Position numbers and translations under genes: made by a program
Notes under the pieces: model-generated
Told to the model about the DNA's origin: nothing
Database searches by the model: none
The model's input: the letters and a program-made list of their open reading frames with translations, nothing else
Source of the DNA: Planctomycetota bacterium
GTDB taxonomy: Bacteria > Planctomycetota > Planctomycetia > Pirellulales > UBA7805
Assembly (NCBI GenBank): GCA_003389215.1
Contig: QQVP01000089.1
Coordinates: 23,340-87,339, forward strand
DNA: 64,000 bases
Reading direction: 5' to 3'
Shown: positions 45,367 to 54,787 of the stretch, piece by piece
How the letters are laid out: the number at the start of each line of letters is the position of its first letter
Position numbering within the stretch: position 1 is the first letter of the stretch

Positions 45367-46212
45367 CTAGCGCGTCTGCTGCAGGCTGTCGTGCAGTTTG
45401 CCGAGGGCCTCGGTCTCGATTTGTCGCACGCGTTCGCGGGTCAGGCCGAGTGACTCGCCAATTTCCTTGAGCGTACGCGGCTCGCCCCCTTCGAGTCCAA
45501 ACCGCATTCGCAGCACCGTCGCCTCGCGCTGATCCATCGTCTTCAGCATTTCCATCACGTGGCTCAGGCTGTCGCTCTCGAGCAACTCTTCTTCGGGGCT
45601 CTTGAGGCCTTCGTCCTCGACCATTTCGCCGAGCGACCAGCCCGCCTCGGTCTGATCGGTCTGCGGCGCCGAATTGTAAATGCGGATCGCCTTCTTGATG
45701 ATCGGCAGCTTCTTCTTGGGCAATCCGAGCACGCGGGCCACCTCTTCGGGCGTCGGCGTACGGCCCAGCTCTTCGATCAGCCGTGCGCTGGCGCGTCGCC
45801 ACTTGGAGAGCAGCTCGACCATGTAGGCCGGAATGCGAATCGTCTTGGCCGAGTTGATCAACGCCCGCTTGATCGACTGCTTGATCCAGTAGCTGGCGTA
45901 GGTCGAGAACCGGGTCCCCATGCCCGGGTCGAAGCCCTCGACGGCCCGCAACAGTCCCAGGTTGCCCTCCTCGATGAGGTCCTGCAGGCCGAGTCCCTTG
46001 CCGGTGTAGCCGCGGGCGATATTGACGACCAGGCGAAGGTTGGCCCGCACCATGCGATCGCGAGCGCGGACGTCGCCGTTGCCGATGGCGATCGCCAGGT
46101 CCTGCTCTTCCTTGGCGGTGAGCAGGGCCGTCTCGTTAATCTCGCGGAGGTAGGTCTCCAGCGGCGATTGCACGGAACTGGAAGAGCTGCGGCGGGTTTT
46201 GGTGGTACTCAT
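45367..46212 (-). CDS. sigma-70 family RNA polymerase sigma factor (RpoD/SigA-like, group 2)
   Basis: The 281-aa factor has regions 1.2 to 4.2 but no region 1.1 and no large non-conserved insert, so it is most likely an alternative group 2 factor rather than the main RpoD. Region 2 is [19 protein letters not shown] and [19 protein letters not shown]. Region 3 has [14 protein letters not shown]. Region 4.2 is [20 protein letters not shown]. It lies just downstream of rpsA on the same strand after a 388-base gap. A Ser-rich N-terminus is unusual. Confidence 0.9.
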   Translation of the reverse strand: MSTTKTRRSSSSSVQSPLETYLREINETALLTAKEEQDLAIAIGNGDVRARDRMVRANLRLVVNIARGYTGKGLGLQDLIEEGNLGLLRAVEGFDPGMGTRFSTYASYWIKQSIKRALINSAKTIRIPAYMVELLSKWRRASARLIEELGRTPTPEEVARVLGLPKKKLPIIKKAIRIYNSAPQTDQTEAGWSLGEMVEDEGLKSPEEELLESDSLSHVMEMLKTMDQREATVLRMRFGLEGGEPRTLKEIGESLGLTRERVRQIETEALGKLHDSLQQTR

Positions 46213-46600
46213 TAAGCTCTTCTCAGATCAGGCAGGCGAGATCGGGACGGTCGGTCCGCGTTCGCGAGCTCGCCCTCGACTGGGGGCGGGCCGACACGTC
46301 GGCACCTCTCGCTGCGGGCGGCCGGGGGCCGGCCGCGGCGCGGGCTCGGACAAGGCGAGCCGGCGGCGGAGACGTCGCTATCTACCACGGACAGAGAGAC
46401 GTATCGACGCCTGTTGCGCGATTGCTGCAACCGCCATGCGAACTGTCGAGGTGCGCCGAATGTGACTGCGACTCAGGCGGTAGCGAAAAGACCGGCGCGG
46501 ACCGGCGATCCCGTTCGATCCGCTGCAATCGGACCGGCAGCCGCGAGCGGCGCCCGGAAGCGGTGCGACGACGGGCATGCGAAGCGCCGCGGGAAGCGGA
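46213..46600. other. gap between rpsA and the sigma factor gene
   Basis: 388 GC-rich bases with no credible gene. I see no strong terminator after rpsA and no clear promoter for the sigma gene. A GAGAAG site precedes its ATG. Confidence 0.5.
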
Positions 46601-48415
46601 TTATTCCGGCTCGTCTTCCTCTGACGATTCTTCGGCCGTGGGCGGCTTGATCAGCGGTCCGCTGTCGTCGCCAATTCCGCCCTTGAGCGGGCCGGACGAC
46701 GACGACGAAGTCGGCGAGTCGCTGCTGCCGCCTGTCGCTTCCACACCGAGATCGTCTTCCGCCCATTCGACGCGTTTGCGCGAGAGACCGATCTTGCGCT
46801 CGTCGGTGTCGACGCGGAGCACCTTGACCTCGATTTCTTCGCCTTCCTTGACGACATCTTCGGGATTCTCGATCTTGTCGTCGGCCAGCTCCGAGATGTG
46901 GAGCAATCCCTCCAGTCCATTCTCCAAGCCCACGAACACGCCGAAGTTGGTCAGCTTGGTGACCGTCCCCTTCACGATCTGGCCGGGCTGGTACTTCGAG
47001 GGAATGTCGTTGGCCCAGGGATCCTCGGAGAGCTGCTTGAGTCCCAGGGCGATTCGCCGCCGCTGCTGATCGACCGAGATCACCTTGCAATCGATCTCCT
47101 GGCCCTTCTCGAGCATCTCGCTGGGATGGCTGATCTTGCGGGTCCACGACATGTCGCTGACGTGCAGCAATCCGTCGATGCCCTCTTCGATCTCGATGAA
47201 GGCCCCGTAGTTCGTGAGGTTGCGCACGACGCCCTTGACCATGCTCTCGGGCGGATATTGCTCGGCGACCTTGTCCCAGGGATTGCTCTGGGTCTGCTTC
47301 ATGCCGAGCGAGATTTCTTCCTTCTCCTGGTTGATGCCCAGCACGACGACGTCGATTTCGTCGCCGATGGCCACCAGTTCGCTGGGATGATTGATGCGCC
47401 GGGTCCAGCTCATTTCGCTGATGTGGACCAGTCCTTCGATGCCCTCCTCGAGCTTGACGAAGGCTCCGTAGCTCATCACGTTGACGACCGTGCCCTTGAC
47501 GCGTTCGCCGACGGGGTACTTCTCGATGGCGGCGGCCCAGGGGCTGGGCGTCTTCTGCTTCAGACCGAGGGCGATCTTCTCCTTCTCGTAGTCGATGTGC
47601 AGGACCTGCACTTCGATTTCCTGGTCGATGTTGACCATCTCCGAGGGGTGACCGATGCGTCCCCAGCTCATATCGGTGATGTGCAACAGGCCGTCGAGGC
47701 CGCCCAGGTCGACAAAGGCCCCAAAATCGGCGATGTTCTTGACCACGCCCTTGCGCAGTTGGCCGACTTCGAGTTCTTTGAGCAAGTTGTCTTTTTGTTT
47801 CTTGCGCTCGTCTTCGATCAGCGAGCGGCGACTCACCACGATATTGCGGCGGGCGTCGTCGATCTTGAGCACCTTGCACTGAATCGTGCGACCGATGTAC
47901 TCGCCGATGTCGGCCGGGCGGCGGATGTCGACCTGGCTGGCGGGCAGGAAGACGTTGACCCCGATATCGACGAGCAGTCCGCCCTTGATCTTTCGCGTGA
48001 CGGTGCCGGTGACCACGTCTTCTTCGTTGACGGTGGCCATCACCTTTTCCCACTCGCGGATCTTCTTCGCCTTCCGCTTGGAGAGCAACAGCATGCCCGA
48101 CTGGGCGTCGGTCGGCATGGTCGAGTCTTCCATCTCCTCGATCAATACGTCGACGACCTGACCGACTTCCGGCTCGTCTTCTTCTTCCTCCCATTCGCTC
48201 CGGCTGATGACGCCTTCGCTCTTGTAGCCGACGTCGACCAGGACAACTTCGTTGTCGACGCGGAGAATCGTGCCGGGCACGATCTGATTGACGTTCAGAT
48301 CGTCGCCGCCGAATTCAAAGGAGTCGGTCTCCTCGCCACCGAGGGCGACCGCGAGTTCTTGTTCCCAATTGCCGGAGTCGAGGTCGAGGCCTCGGATTAA
48401 GTTGCGATTGACCAT
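46601..48415 (-). CDS. rpsA: 30S ribosomal protein bS1
   Basis: The 604-aa protein contains six S1 RNA-binding modules, for example IVPGTILRVDNEVVLVDVG, LRKGVVKNIADFGAFVDLG, VKGTVVNVMSYGAFVKL, VKGVVRNLTNYGAFIEI and VKGTVTKLTNFGVFVGL. bS1 captures mRNA on the 30S subunit. A Ser/Gly/Asp/Glu-rich tail of about 50 residues is longer than in E. coli. Its promoter is at 48520-48548. Downstream on the same strand is the sigma factor. Confidence 0.96.
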   Translation of the reverse strand: MVNRNLIRGLDLDSGNWEQELAVALGGEETDSFEFGGDDLNVNQIVPGTILRVDNEVVLVDVGYKSEGVISRSEWEEEEDEPEVGQVVDVLIEEMEDSTMPTDAQSGMLLLSKRKAKKIREWEKVMATVNEEDVVTGTVTRKIKGGLLVDIGVNVFLPASQVDIRRPADIGEYIGRTIQCKVLKIDDARRNIVVSRRSLIEDERKKQKDNLLKELEVGQLRKGVVKNIADFGAFVDLGGLDGLLHITDMSWGRIGHPSEMVNIDQEIEVQVLHIDYEKEKIALGLKQKTPSPWAAAIEKYPVGERVKGTVVNVMSYGAFVKLEEGIEGLVHISEMSWTRRINHPSELVAIGDEIDVVVLGINQEKEEISLGMKQTQSNPWDKVAEQYPPESMVKGVVRNLTNYGAFIEIEEGIDGLLHVSDMSWTRKISHPSEMLEKGQEIDCKVISVDQQRRRIALGLKQLSEDPWANDIPSKYQPGQIVKGTVTKLTNFGVFVGLENGLEGLLHISELADDKIENPEDVVKEGEEIEVKVLRVDTDERKIGLSRKRVEWAEDDLGVEATGGSSDSPTSSSSSGPLKGGIGDDSGPLIKPPTAEESSEEDEPE

Positions 48416-48491
48416 GCCGAAGAATCTGTTGCCGAAAACGAATGGATGTTACCGCCGAAGTTCGCCGCCGGGTCCACCATGGACTACCCGC

Positions 48492-48543
48492 GTTAGGACG
48501 GCGAATCGCCAAGCCCGCCAATATATCAAGCCACGGTCCTAAC
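48492..48543. repeat. inverted repeat spanning the rpsA -10 region
   Basis: GTTAGGAC (48492-48499) and GTCCTAAC (48536-48543) are perfect inverted copies 36 bases apart. They bracket the -10 box and expected start site of rpsA and could be an operator or form a hairpin. Confidence 0.5.
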
Positions 48544-48548
48544 CACAA
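48520..48548 (-). promoter_or_regulatory. sigma-70 promoter of rpsA
   Basis: On the minus strand, TTGTGG (48548-48543), a 17-base spacer and TATATT (48525-48520). The start near 48513 leaves a leader of about 98 bases. Confidence 0.55.
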
Positions 48549-48601
48549 TTGGGCCTGAGGCTTAGCAGCGGCACGCGCCGCGGGCGACGGGGTGCGAGAA
48601 A

Positions 48602-48617
48602 CGGGGCCTTCGCCCCG
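48602..48617 (-). terminator. possible terminator hairpin after the outer-membrane protein gene
   Basis: A six-base-pair GC stem (CGGGGC / GCCCCG) with a four-base loop, 32 bases after the stop at 48649. The T-run on this strand is short (GTTTCT), so activity is uncertain. Confidence 0.4.
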
Positions 48618-48648
48618 CCTTTTGAGCCGCCAGAAGGACAACGCGGGC

Positions 48649-49548
48649 CTAGAAACGCCGGCCGCCGCCGATGCCCACGAAGAAGTCGTCCGAGTCGTCG
48701 GTCAGGCCGACGCCTGCCCGCAGATCGATGACGAAGTCCTCGGTCGCATAGTGGTCGATTCCGATATTGAAGACGGAGACCACGAACTCGTCGTCCAGGC
48801 CGTGGGAGAAGATTCCGTACCACTCGAGGTACATCGTGTTTTGCTCGCTCAATTCCAGCCCCACGACCGCCGACTGGGACAGGGCCGTGAAGTTGTCGGA
48901 CTGAGGCTCCTCGGCCACGAAGCCGATGTCGCCGAAGCCGTTGGTGCCGAAGCCTGTGGAACCGGCCACGGTGATCCCTTCGCGCAACTGCCACTGATAG
49001 ATGTAATCGAGGCTGAACTCGACGCCGTCGGTCGTGAACTCCTCGCCTCCGGTGGGAGCCGTGCCCCGAACCTCCAGGGCGCTGGTCGGCCGCCAGCAAC
49101 ATTCCTCTTCGCGGGTCATTTGGAGCTTCAGCGCATAGCGGAGGTCCTCCGAGCCGACCGCGTCGGGTTCCGCCTCGGGAAAGATCCAGGCGTAGTTCCA
49201 GCGGACCCGAAACTCGATGTCCTCGGTGAGTCCGACGCGAAGCAGCAGCTCGGGCGTGGTGTGGGCCGACTCGATCTCGTCGTCGGCGTCCTTGTAGAAG
49301 TACGAGTAGCCGCTCTCGACTTGGACAACGCGGTAACCGACCGTGACGGCCGACTGGGTGAAGTCGTGTCGTTCCGTCTCGAGTCGTTCTTCGTACGGAT
49401 CGCGCTGCTCGTCCGCCGTCTTGGCGAAGTCGTCGCAGAACTCGAAGAGACCTTGAGCGGCGGCGCTCGTCGCCATCACCAGCGGCGCGCCGAGGATGAC
49501 GGCCACGGCGAGATGACGGTAAGTCGACAGGCAAGCTTCCTTGAGCAT
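48649..49548 (-). CDS. outer-membrane beta-barrel protein (phenol_MetA_deg-like)
   Basis: The ATG at 49548 follows AAGGGAGG. The 299-aa product has a signal peptide ([20 protein letters not shown]) and alternating beta-strand character. It resembles the transporter/MetA-pathway outer-membrane family ([54 protein letters not shown]). It ends in Phe, as expected for a barrel. Substrate unknown. Confidence 0.75.
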   Translation of the reverse strand: MLKEACLSTYRHLAVAVILGAPLVMATSAAAQGLFEFCDDFAKTADEQRDPYEERLETERHDFTQSAVTVGYRVVQVESGYSYFYKDADDEIESAHTTPELLLRVGLTEDIEFRVRWNYAWIFPEAEPDAVGSEDLRYALKLQMTREEECCWRPTSALEVRGTAPTGGEEFTTDGVEFSLDYIYQWQLREGITVAGSTGFGTNGFGDIGFVAEEPQSDNFTALSQSAVVGLELSEQNTMYLEWYGIFSHGLDDEFVVSVFNIGIDHYATEDFVIDLRAGVGLTDDSDDFFVGIGGGRRF

Positions 49549-49734
49549 CCGCGGGGCCTCCCTTCCCTGGCCTGCTCGATGGCGATGCATCGATTGACAA
49601 TGCAAGGATTATCGACCGCTCGCGTGAGTTGGCGTGCATCAAGTCGTTGCGACAGGCACCTCCGGCAAAACCCGCCCAGTTTCGCGCAGCACGGCTTCGG
49701 TCGCCGGGGTTGCGCGTTTGATAGAATGGGTTTT

Positions 49735-51195
49735 ATGATCGCGTCTTGGAGAGGCGAATTCTGTTCGAGGGCGCGTCGCGTCGGGAGATCGACGTGGCTG
49801 GTCGTCGCTCTCGCCTTGCTGGGCTGCACTCGCGACGAGCCCTACGACGCGTCTCGCTATCCTGCGCCCGCCGGGCCTGTGGTGCTCTTTGCCGTCGACG
49901 GTTTCGAGTGGGACGTGGCGTTGCCGCTGCTGGCCGAAGGCAAATTGCCCCACCTGGCGGGGCTCATGCAGCGCGGCTACTACGGCGAGCTGGAGACCTT
50001 TCAGCCGACCGCCTCGCCGGTCATCTGGACGAGTGTCGCCACGGGCAAGGGTCTTGAAAAACACGGCATCCGAAACTTCGCCAAGCCGGCCAGTGACGGC
50101 GGCGAGCGACTCTTCAATAATCGCGATCGGCAGACCAAAGCGATTTGGAACATCTTGTCCGACTACGATCGGACGGTCGCGACGATCGGCTGGTGGATGA
50201 CCTATCCCGTCGAGGAAATCAACGGCGTGATGGTCGCTCAGACGAACACGGTCGATCAGATCGACATGAAGGCGGGCAAGAACATCTGGAAGGGGATGCT
50301 CCGCGACGGGGTGCCGGGACAGGTGTTTCCGGTCGGCCGCGAGGAAGAGATGTTGGCCGTGCTCCGCCGCGTGGAAGCAGAGATGGACGAGCGGAGCGAG
50401 GCGATCTTCGGCGAACTCGAACATCCGCTCGCGCCACTCGATCGTCGTCTCTGGGAGAACACGCAATGGTCGTTGCGGGCCGATGCGACGTACCTGGAGA
50501 TTGCCCGCAAGCTGCTGGGCGAGCAACCGCCCGCGGACCTGACGCTGGTCTACTTCGGCGGTCCGGACGTGGTGGGACATCGCTTCTGGCGCTACATGCA
50601 GCCGGATCTCTATCGGTTTCCGCCGAATGCCGAGCAGATCGCCAACTTCGGCAACACGATTCGCGACTACTACATCTACACCGATCAGGCGCTGGGCGAG
50701 TTGATGGCCGCGTCGCCGCCGGAGACGACGTTCTTCGTGGTCTCCGATCACGGCATGCGCCCGGTCAACTTCAAGTCTCGTTTCAACCCGAACGCCCCGC
50801 CCGCCAATATCAACTCAGGAGATCACCGAGACGCCCCGCCCGGCATCTTCGTGGCGGCCGGTCCGCAAATTCTGCCGCTGGCCGCGGACAAGCCGGTCGC
50901 GGAACTGGTGCGTCGCGATTTGACTCCGGTCGGCAGCGTGCTGGATATCGCCCCGACGCTGTTGGCGATGATGCGGATCCCGCTGGGTGCCGATATGGAC
51001 GGCGGCGTGCTCAGTCAGATCTTCCGCGCCGAGGCGGACATCTCGCAGCAGCCAAGGGCGCTGGCCAGTCACGATACGCCGGAGTTCCTGGCCGACCGTG
51101 ACCCGGCCAACGTGCTGCATCCTCAAGAGGCCGAACGCCTCCGCCAGTTGCGAAGCCTGGGCTACATCGGCGATGATGCGGGCGAACAAGAGTAG
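49735..51195 (+). CDS. alkaline phosphatase superfamily lipoprotein (type I phosphodiesterase / nucleotide pyrophosphatase-like)
   Basis: The 486-aa protein starts at the ATG at 49735 (or 49726). A lipobox ALLGC places lipidation at Cys31. The superfamily signatures are VVLFAVDGFEW with the metal Asp, the nucleophile region SPVIWTSVATGKG and VVSDHGMRP. The C-terminal part has APTLLAMMRIPLGADMDG. It is probably an exported phosphohydrolase or phosphotransferase; the substrate is unknown. It precedes the sulfatase gene by 38 bases, suggesting co-transcription. Confidence 0.85.
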   Translation: MIASWRGEFCSRARRVGRSTWLVVALALLGCTRDEPYDASRYPAPAGPVVLFAVDGFEWDVALPLLAEGKLPHLAGLMQRGYYGELETFQPTASPVIWTSVATGKGLEKHGIRNFAKPASDGGERLFNNRDRQTKAIWNILSDYDRTVATIGWWMTYPVEEINGVMVAQTNTVDQIDMKAGKNIWKGMLRDGVPGQVFPVGREEEMLAVLRRVEAEMDERSEAIFGELEHPLAPLDRRLWENTQWSLRADATYLEIARKLLGEQPPADLTLVYFGGPDVVGHRFWRYMQPDLYRFPPNAEQIANFGNTIRDYYIYTDQALGELMAASPPETTFFVVSDHGMRPVNFKSRFNPNAPPANINSGDHRDAPPGIFVAAGPQILPLAADKPVAELVRRDLTPVGSVLDIAPTLLAMMRIPLGADMDGGVLSQIFRAEADISQQPRALASHDTPEFLADRDPANVLHPQEAERLRQLRSLGYIGDDAGEQE

Positions 51196-51233
51196 CCCAG
51201 TTCTTGCAGATTCTTGCTTCGCAGGTCACTGCC

Positions 51234-52727
51234 ATGTTGCGATGGACTCAGTTGCGCGCGACGCCTTCGCCAGGCATTTCTCGGTTGCTGGGCCTGGTCG
51301 GCGTGGTGTTGCTCTCGGGCCAGCCGGCTGTGGGCGAGACCTCGCGTCCCGCACCGAACGTGATCTTGATCCTCACCGACGATCAGGGTTGGGGGGCGAC
51401 CTCGGTGCAGATGGACGAGCGGGTGGCCGAGTCGGCCAGCGACTTCGTCCGCACGCCGCATCTGGCCCGACTGGCCGCAAGGGGCGTTCGCTTTTCGCGC
51501 GGCTACTCGCCGCATCCGAACTGCTCGCCGTCTCGCTACGCGATCCAGACCGGCAAGAGCCCCGCGGCTCTGCGAATGACCGATATCGTGCAGCGGCACA
51601 GCGGCGAATACTACGAGGGCAATCGGCTGATTCCGCCGTCGCATGTCGACGCGATTGCCGACGAGGAGATCACCCTGGCCGAGTGGATCAAGCGGCATCG
51701 GCCCGATTACGCCACGGCCCACTTCGGCAAGTGGCACCTGGCCGGCGGCGGACCGGTCAAACACGGTTACGACGCCGGTGACCCGGCGACCGGCAATGCC
51801 TTTGGCAACTCGCCCGCTGAAGAAGATCCCAAGCTGATCTTCAGCGTGACGGAGCGGGCCACCAACTGGATGGGGGAGCAGGTTGCGGCTGATCGGCCGT
51901 TCTTCCTGCAGGTTTCTCACTACGCGACGCATCTGCCGATTCAGTATCTTTCCACGACACATCGGCAGGTCGCCGCGCGCGAACCAGGCGCCCGTCATAC
52001 GAACGTCGGCTTTGCCGCGATGAGCGAGGATCTCGATGCCGGCGTGGGGCGAGTGCTCGAGCGAGTTCGCCAGCTGGAGATCGAAGACAACACCTACGTC
52101 ATTTACCTGGCCGACAACGGCACCTATCCGCGGGCGAGCCGCGCGAATTTGAACGGCCCGTTGCACGGATGGAAGGCCACCGTCTGGGAAGGGGGCATTC
52201 GGGTGCCCTTCGTTGTCGCGGGACCGGGCATCGAACCGGCCCAGTGCGACCAGCAAGTGGTCGGCTACGATCTGTTCCCGACGGTCTGCAGCTGGCTGGG
52301 CATCGAATCGCTGCCGCAAGACTTGGAAGGCGGCAGCCTGGAATCGGTGCTGACGGGTCAGGGCCGGGTGCAACGGCCGCGCGATTTCCTGGTGTTCCAC
52401 TGGCCGCATTATCAACTGCATAAGGGCAGCCAGCCGTCGACCGCGATTTATCAGGGCCGCTACAAACTGATCCGCTTCTGGGAAACCGACCAGCGGATGT
52501 TGTTCGACCTCGACGAGGATCTCGCCGAGCAGGAAGACCTGGCCACGCAAATGCCGCAGCGCGTGAAGCAACTCGACGAGTTGCTCACCCGTTACTTGAG
52601 TGAAGTCGGAGCCGGACTACCGCAGCCGAACCCCGAGTTTTCGCCCACCACCGATCCGGGCCGACCCTTCCTGGAATTGAAGGCGGGTCTGATGACGCGC
52701 CCGTTTCCGATGGAATTGGTACGCTAG
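51234..52727 (+). CDS. exported sulfatase (S1 family)
   Basis: The 497-aa protein (ATG 51234) has a Sec signal (ISRLLGLVGVVLLSG). Sulfatase hallmarks are VILILTDDQGWG with the metal Asp pair at 49-50, and NCSPSRYAIQTGK with Cys97 in C-x-P-S-R. This Cys must be converted to formylglycine by an FGE or AtsB enzyme not in the window. A downstream HFGKWHLAGG supplies Lys and His of the active site. Planctomycetes use many such enzymes on sulfated polysaccharides. Confidence 0.93.
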   Translation: MLRWTQLRATPSPGISRLLGLVGVVLLSGQPAVGETSRPAPNVILILTDDQGWGATSVQMDERVAESASDFVRTPHLARLAARGVRFSRGYSPHPNCSPSRYAIQTGKSPAALRMTDIVQRHSGEYYEGNRLIPPSHVDAIADEEITLAEWIKRHRPDYATAHFGKWHLAGGGPVKHGYDAGDPATGNAFGNSPAEEDPKLIFSVTERATNWMGEQVAADRPFFLQVSHYATHLPIQYLSTTHRQVAAREPGARHTNVGFAAMSEDLDAGVGRVLERVRQLEIEDNTYVIYLADNGTYPRASRANLNGPLHGWKATVWEGGIRVPFVVAGPGIEPAQCDQQVVGYDLFPTVCSWLGIESLPQDLEGGSLESVLTGQGRVQRPRDFLVFHWPHYQLHKGSQPSTAIYQGRYKLIRFWETDQRMLFDLDEDLAEQEDLATQMPQRVKQLDELLTRYLSEVGAGLPQPNPEFSPTTDPGRPFLELKAGLMTRPFPMELVR

Positions 52728-52851
52728 AGGGCCGTGTCGTCACCTGCCAGAACCCCACCCAGCGAGAACCCCACCCAGGGCGTCACGACGCTCGCCCTGG
52801 GCTCACCTGATTCGTCCCCTTGGGTGCAGTGGACCGTTAGGAGAACCGATC

Positions 52852-53334
52852 GTGAACCGCGAACCCGCCAAGAATGCAATTTTCCCCTTTCCGCTGGTGG
52901 CCGCTTCGTTGCTTTCGACCATGCTGCTGGCGGCCTGCACCTCGAGCGGGGACGGCAGCGAGCGCGCCGAGCCGCCGGCGGATGCCAACGCCGTGGAGGA
53001 AAGCGAAGTGGCCAACGAAGAAGCAAACGCCGACCCGAAGCCGGTTCCCTGTGCGGCGGCGGCTTATGCAGCGACGCAGAAAGGCAACGTGGTTACGCTC
53101 GTGGCTGAAGGGGAACACCCGACCGGCGGTTGGACGACCGAGCTCGTGCAGCAGCCGCAGCGGATCTTCCCGCCGCAGTTTGCCCTGGTCTGTACTCCGC
53201 CCGCCGGCCCGGCGACTCAGGTCATCTCGCCGTATCGAGCGACGGCCAGTTTTCAATCGCGCCAGGCGGTTCGCGAGGTGATCCTGTTCGACAAGAAAGG
53301 CCGCCAGGTCGTCCCCGTGAAGCAGGAAGAGTGA
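52852..53334 (+). CDS. small lipoprotein, function unknown
   Basis: GTG start at 52852 behind TTAGGAG. The 160-aa product has a lipobox LAAC (Cys29), an acidic Glu/Asn/Ala linker to about residue 65 and a compact beta-rich domain (KGNVVTLVAEGEHPTGGWTT ... VREVILFDKKGRQVV). The HPTGGWTTEL segment recalls PrcB-C or chagasin-like protease-inhibitor folds, but that is only a resemblance. Confidence 0.65.
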   Translation: MNREPAKNAIFPFPLVAASLLSTMLLAACTSSGDGSERAEPPADANAVEESEVANEEANADPKPVPCAAAAYAATQKGNVVTLVAEGEHPTGGWTTELVQQPQRIFPPQFALVCTPPAGPATQVISPYRATASFQSRQAVREVILFDKKGRQVVPVKQEE

Positions 53335-53383
53335 ACCAGGAAGAAGAGTCGTCGGCCGCTTCGGACCCGAGGGGCCGCGAAAG

Positions 53384-54055
53384 TTAGCGATCGCATCGAC
53401 CCCGGGCCCGCTCGACCGATGCTCGTGCTTGCCGGTGGCAGGCGCGAATTCGTCGGTCGACCTCGGTCAGCAGCGTTTCGTCATCGTCAATGGCGGCCAC
53501 CTCGAGCGGCGTCAGTGCCTTGCCGAGCACGATGTGAATCGTGCCGGGACGTGGAATGGATTTGCTTCGCGGCCAGGCCTCAAAGGCTCCGTCGAGCGCG
53601 ACGGGCAGCACATGCACCTTGGCCCGGCGAGCGAGCGTGCAGAAGCCCGGCTTCAGCTCGGCGACCTCGCCGTCCGGGGTCCGCGTGCCCTCGGGAAAGA
53701 CGAGGATCATCTGTTCGCGCTTGAGCCGGCGCAAGGTCTCCTTCATACCGGCCAGCCCGCCCCCTTCGCGATCGATCGGAATCGCGCCCATCAGCACGAT
53801 GACCCACCGCAACAACCAGAAATCGAACAGAGTTTGCCGAGCCAGGTAGTTCATCCGTCGATCGACGGCCAGTCCGATCAACACCGGATCGAGATGACTC
53901 TGATGATTCGAGACCACCAACACGCCGCCGCGTGGCGGCTGGTGTTCGCGCCCGAAGCAGCGGACCTTCCAGACCAGCGTCGCAAACAGGCGGGCAAAGA
54001 CTCGCACGAAGTCGTGCCAGCGATCTTCAACGCTTGCGGAGGGGAATCGGGACAT
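53384..54055 (-). CDS. plsC: 1-acylglycerol-3-phosphate O-acyltransferase (PlsC family)
   Basis: The 223-aa membrane enzyme makes phosphatidic acid. The catalytic H-x4-D is NHQSHLD (His51, Asp56), and the glycerol-phosphate site is FPEGTRTPDGE near 120. The hydrophobic stretch LLRWVIVLMGAIPI lies between them. It is 31 bases downstream of cmk on the same strand, a common pairing. Confidence 0.93.
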   Translation of the reverse strand: MSRFPSASVEDRWHDFVRVFARLFATLVWKVRCFGREHQPPRGGVLVVSNHQSHLDPVLIGLAVDRRMNYLARQTLFDFWLLRWVIVLMGAIPIDREGGGLAGMKETLRRLKREQMILVFPEGTRTPDGEVAELKPGFCTLARRAKVHVLPVALDGAFEAWPRSKSIPRPGTIHIVLGKALTPLEVAAIDDDETLLTEVDRRIRACHRQARASVERARGRCDR

Positions 54056-54086
54056 GGAGCGGTGCGGCGGGCGACGGTTCGCGGGG

Positions 54087-54734
54087 TTACATCTTCTGGC
54101 GGACGATCGCCTCGAGTTGGTCGACGACTTCCGTTGCGGTCGCGTCGTCGGTCACCACGACGAGCGCGTCGTCGGCCTGACGTAGCGGACCACAAGCACG
54201 CTGCGCATCGCGCTCGTCACGAAGGTTCTGCTCGGCCAGCACCTCATCGAGTGAAGCGGTCGTGCCGGCCCGCTCGAGGTCGGCCAGGCGGCGACGGGCC
54301 CGCTCACTTGCCGTGGCGGTGAGGAAGATCTTGCACTCGGCGTCGGGAAACACGATCGTACCTTGATCGCGGCCCTCGGTGACCACGTTTTTGCCGGTTG
54401 CCTCGGCCCGCTGCTTTTCGATGAGGACCTCGCGGACGGCTGCGTTGTCCGCGACGTAGTGGGTGGCGGCGGTCACCTCGCGGCTGCGAATGGCCGTGGT
54501 TACGTCTTCGCCGTCGAGCAGCACGCGACCTGGCTCGAGTTGGATATCGAGGCCCGCCGCCAGCGCGGCCAGTCGGTCGGCCTGCTGCCAGTCGTGGCCC
54601 TGCTGGAGGGCCGCCAAGGCAACCGCCCGGTACATCGCGCCCGTATCGAGGAACTCGAAGCCGAGCCGTTCGGCGAGCTGGCGCGCCGCCGTCGACTTGC
54701 CGGCTCCGGCGGGTCCGTCGATGGTCACGATCAT
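54087..54734 (-). CDS. cmk: cytidylate kinase
   Basis: The ATG at 54734 follows GAGGAA. The 215-aa kinase phosphorylates CMP/dCMP. The P-loop is IDGPAGAGKSTAARQL (7-15), with LGFEFLDTGAMYRAVAL and the LID region TEGRDQGTIVFPDAECKIFL. A frame open to 54821 overlaps nothing but lacks support. It lies 53 bases downstream of the GH38-like gene. Confidence 0.95.
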   Translation of the reverse strand: MIVTIDGPAGAGKSTAARQLAERLGFEFLDTGAMYRAVALAALQQGHDWQQADRLAALAAGLDIQLEPGRVLLDGEDVTTAIRSREVTAATHYVADNAAVREVLIEKQRAEATGKNVVTEGRDQGTIVFPDAECKIFLTATASERARRRLADLERAGTTASLDEVLAEQNLRDERDAQRACGPLRQADDALVVVTDDATATEVVDQLEAIVRQKM

Positions 54735-54787
54735 GGGCGGTTCCTCGCCGAAGGGGAATTGCGCCGTAGGGAACGGCGGCGTCGGCT

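Noticed and set aside
46473..48194. Second minus-strand frame of 573 codons over rpsA
   Set aside because: Out-of-frame shadow, Arg-rich with no domain.
46898..48400. Open frame of 500 codons on the plus strand
   Set aside because: Antisense of rpsA, mirror of its repeated S1 domains.
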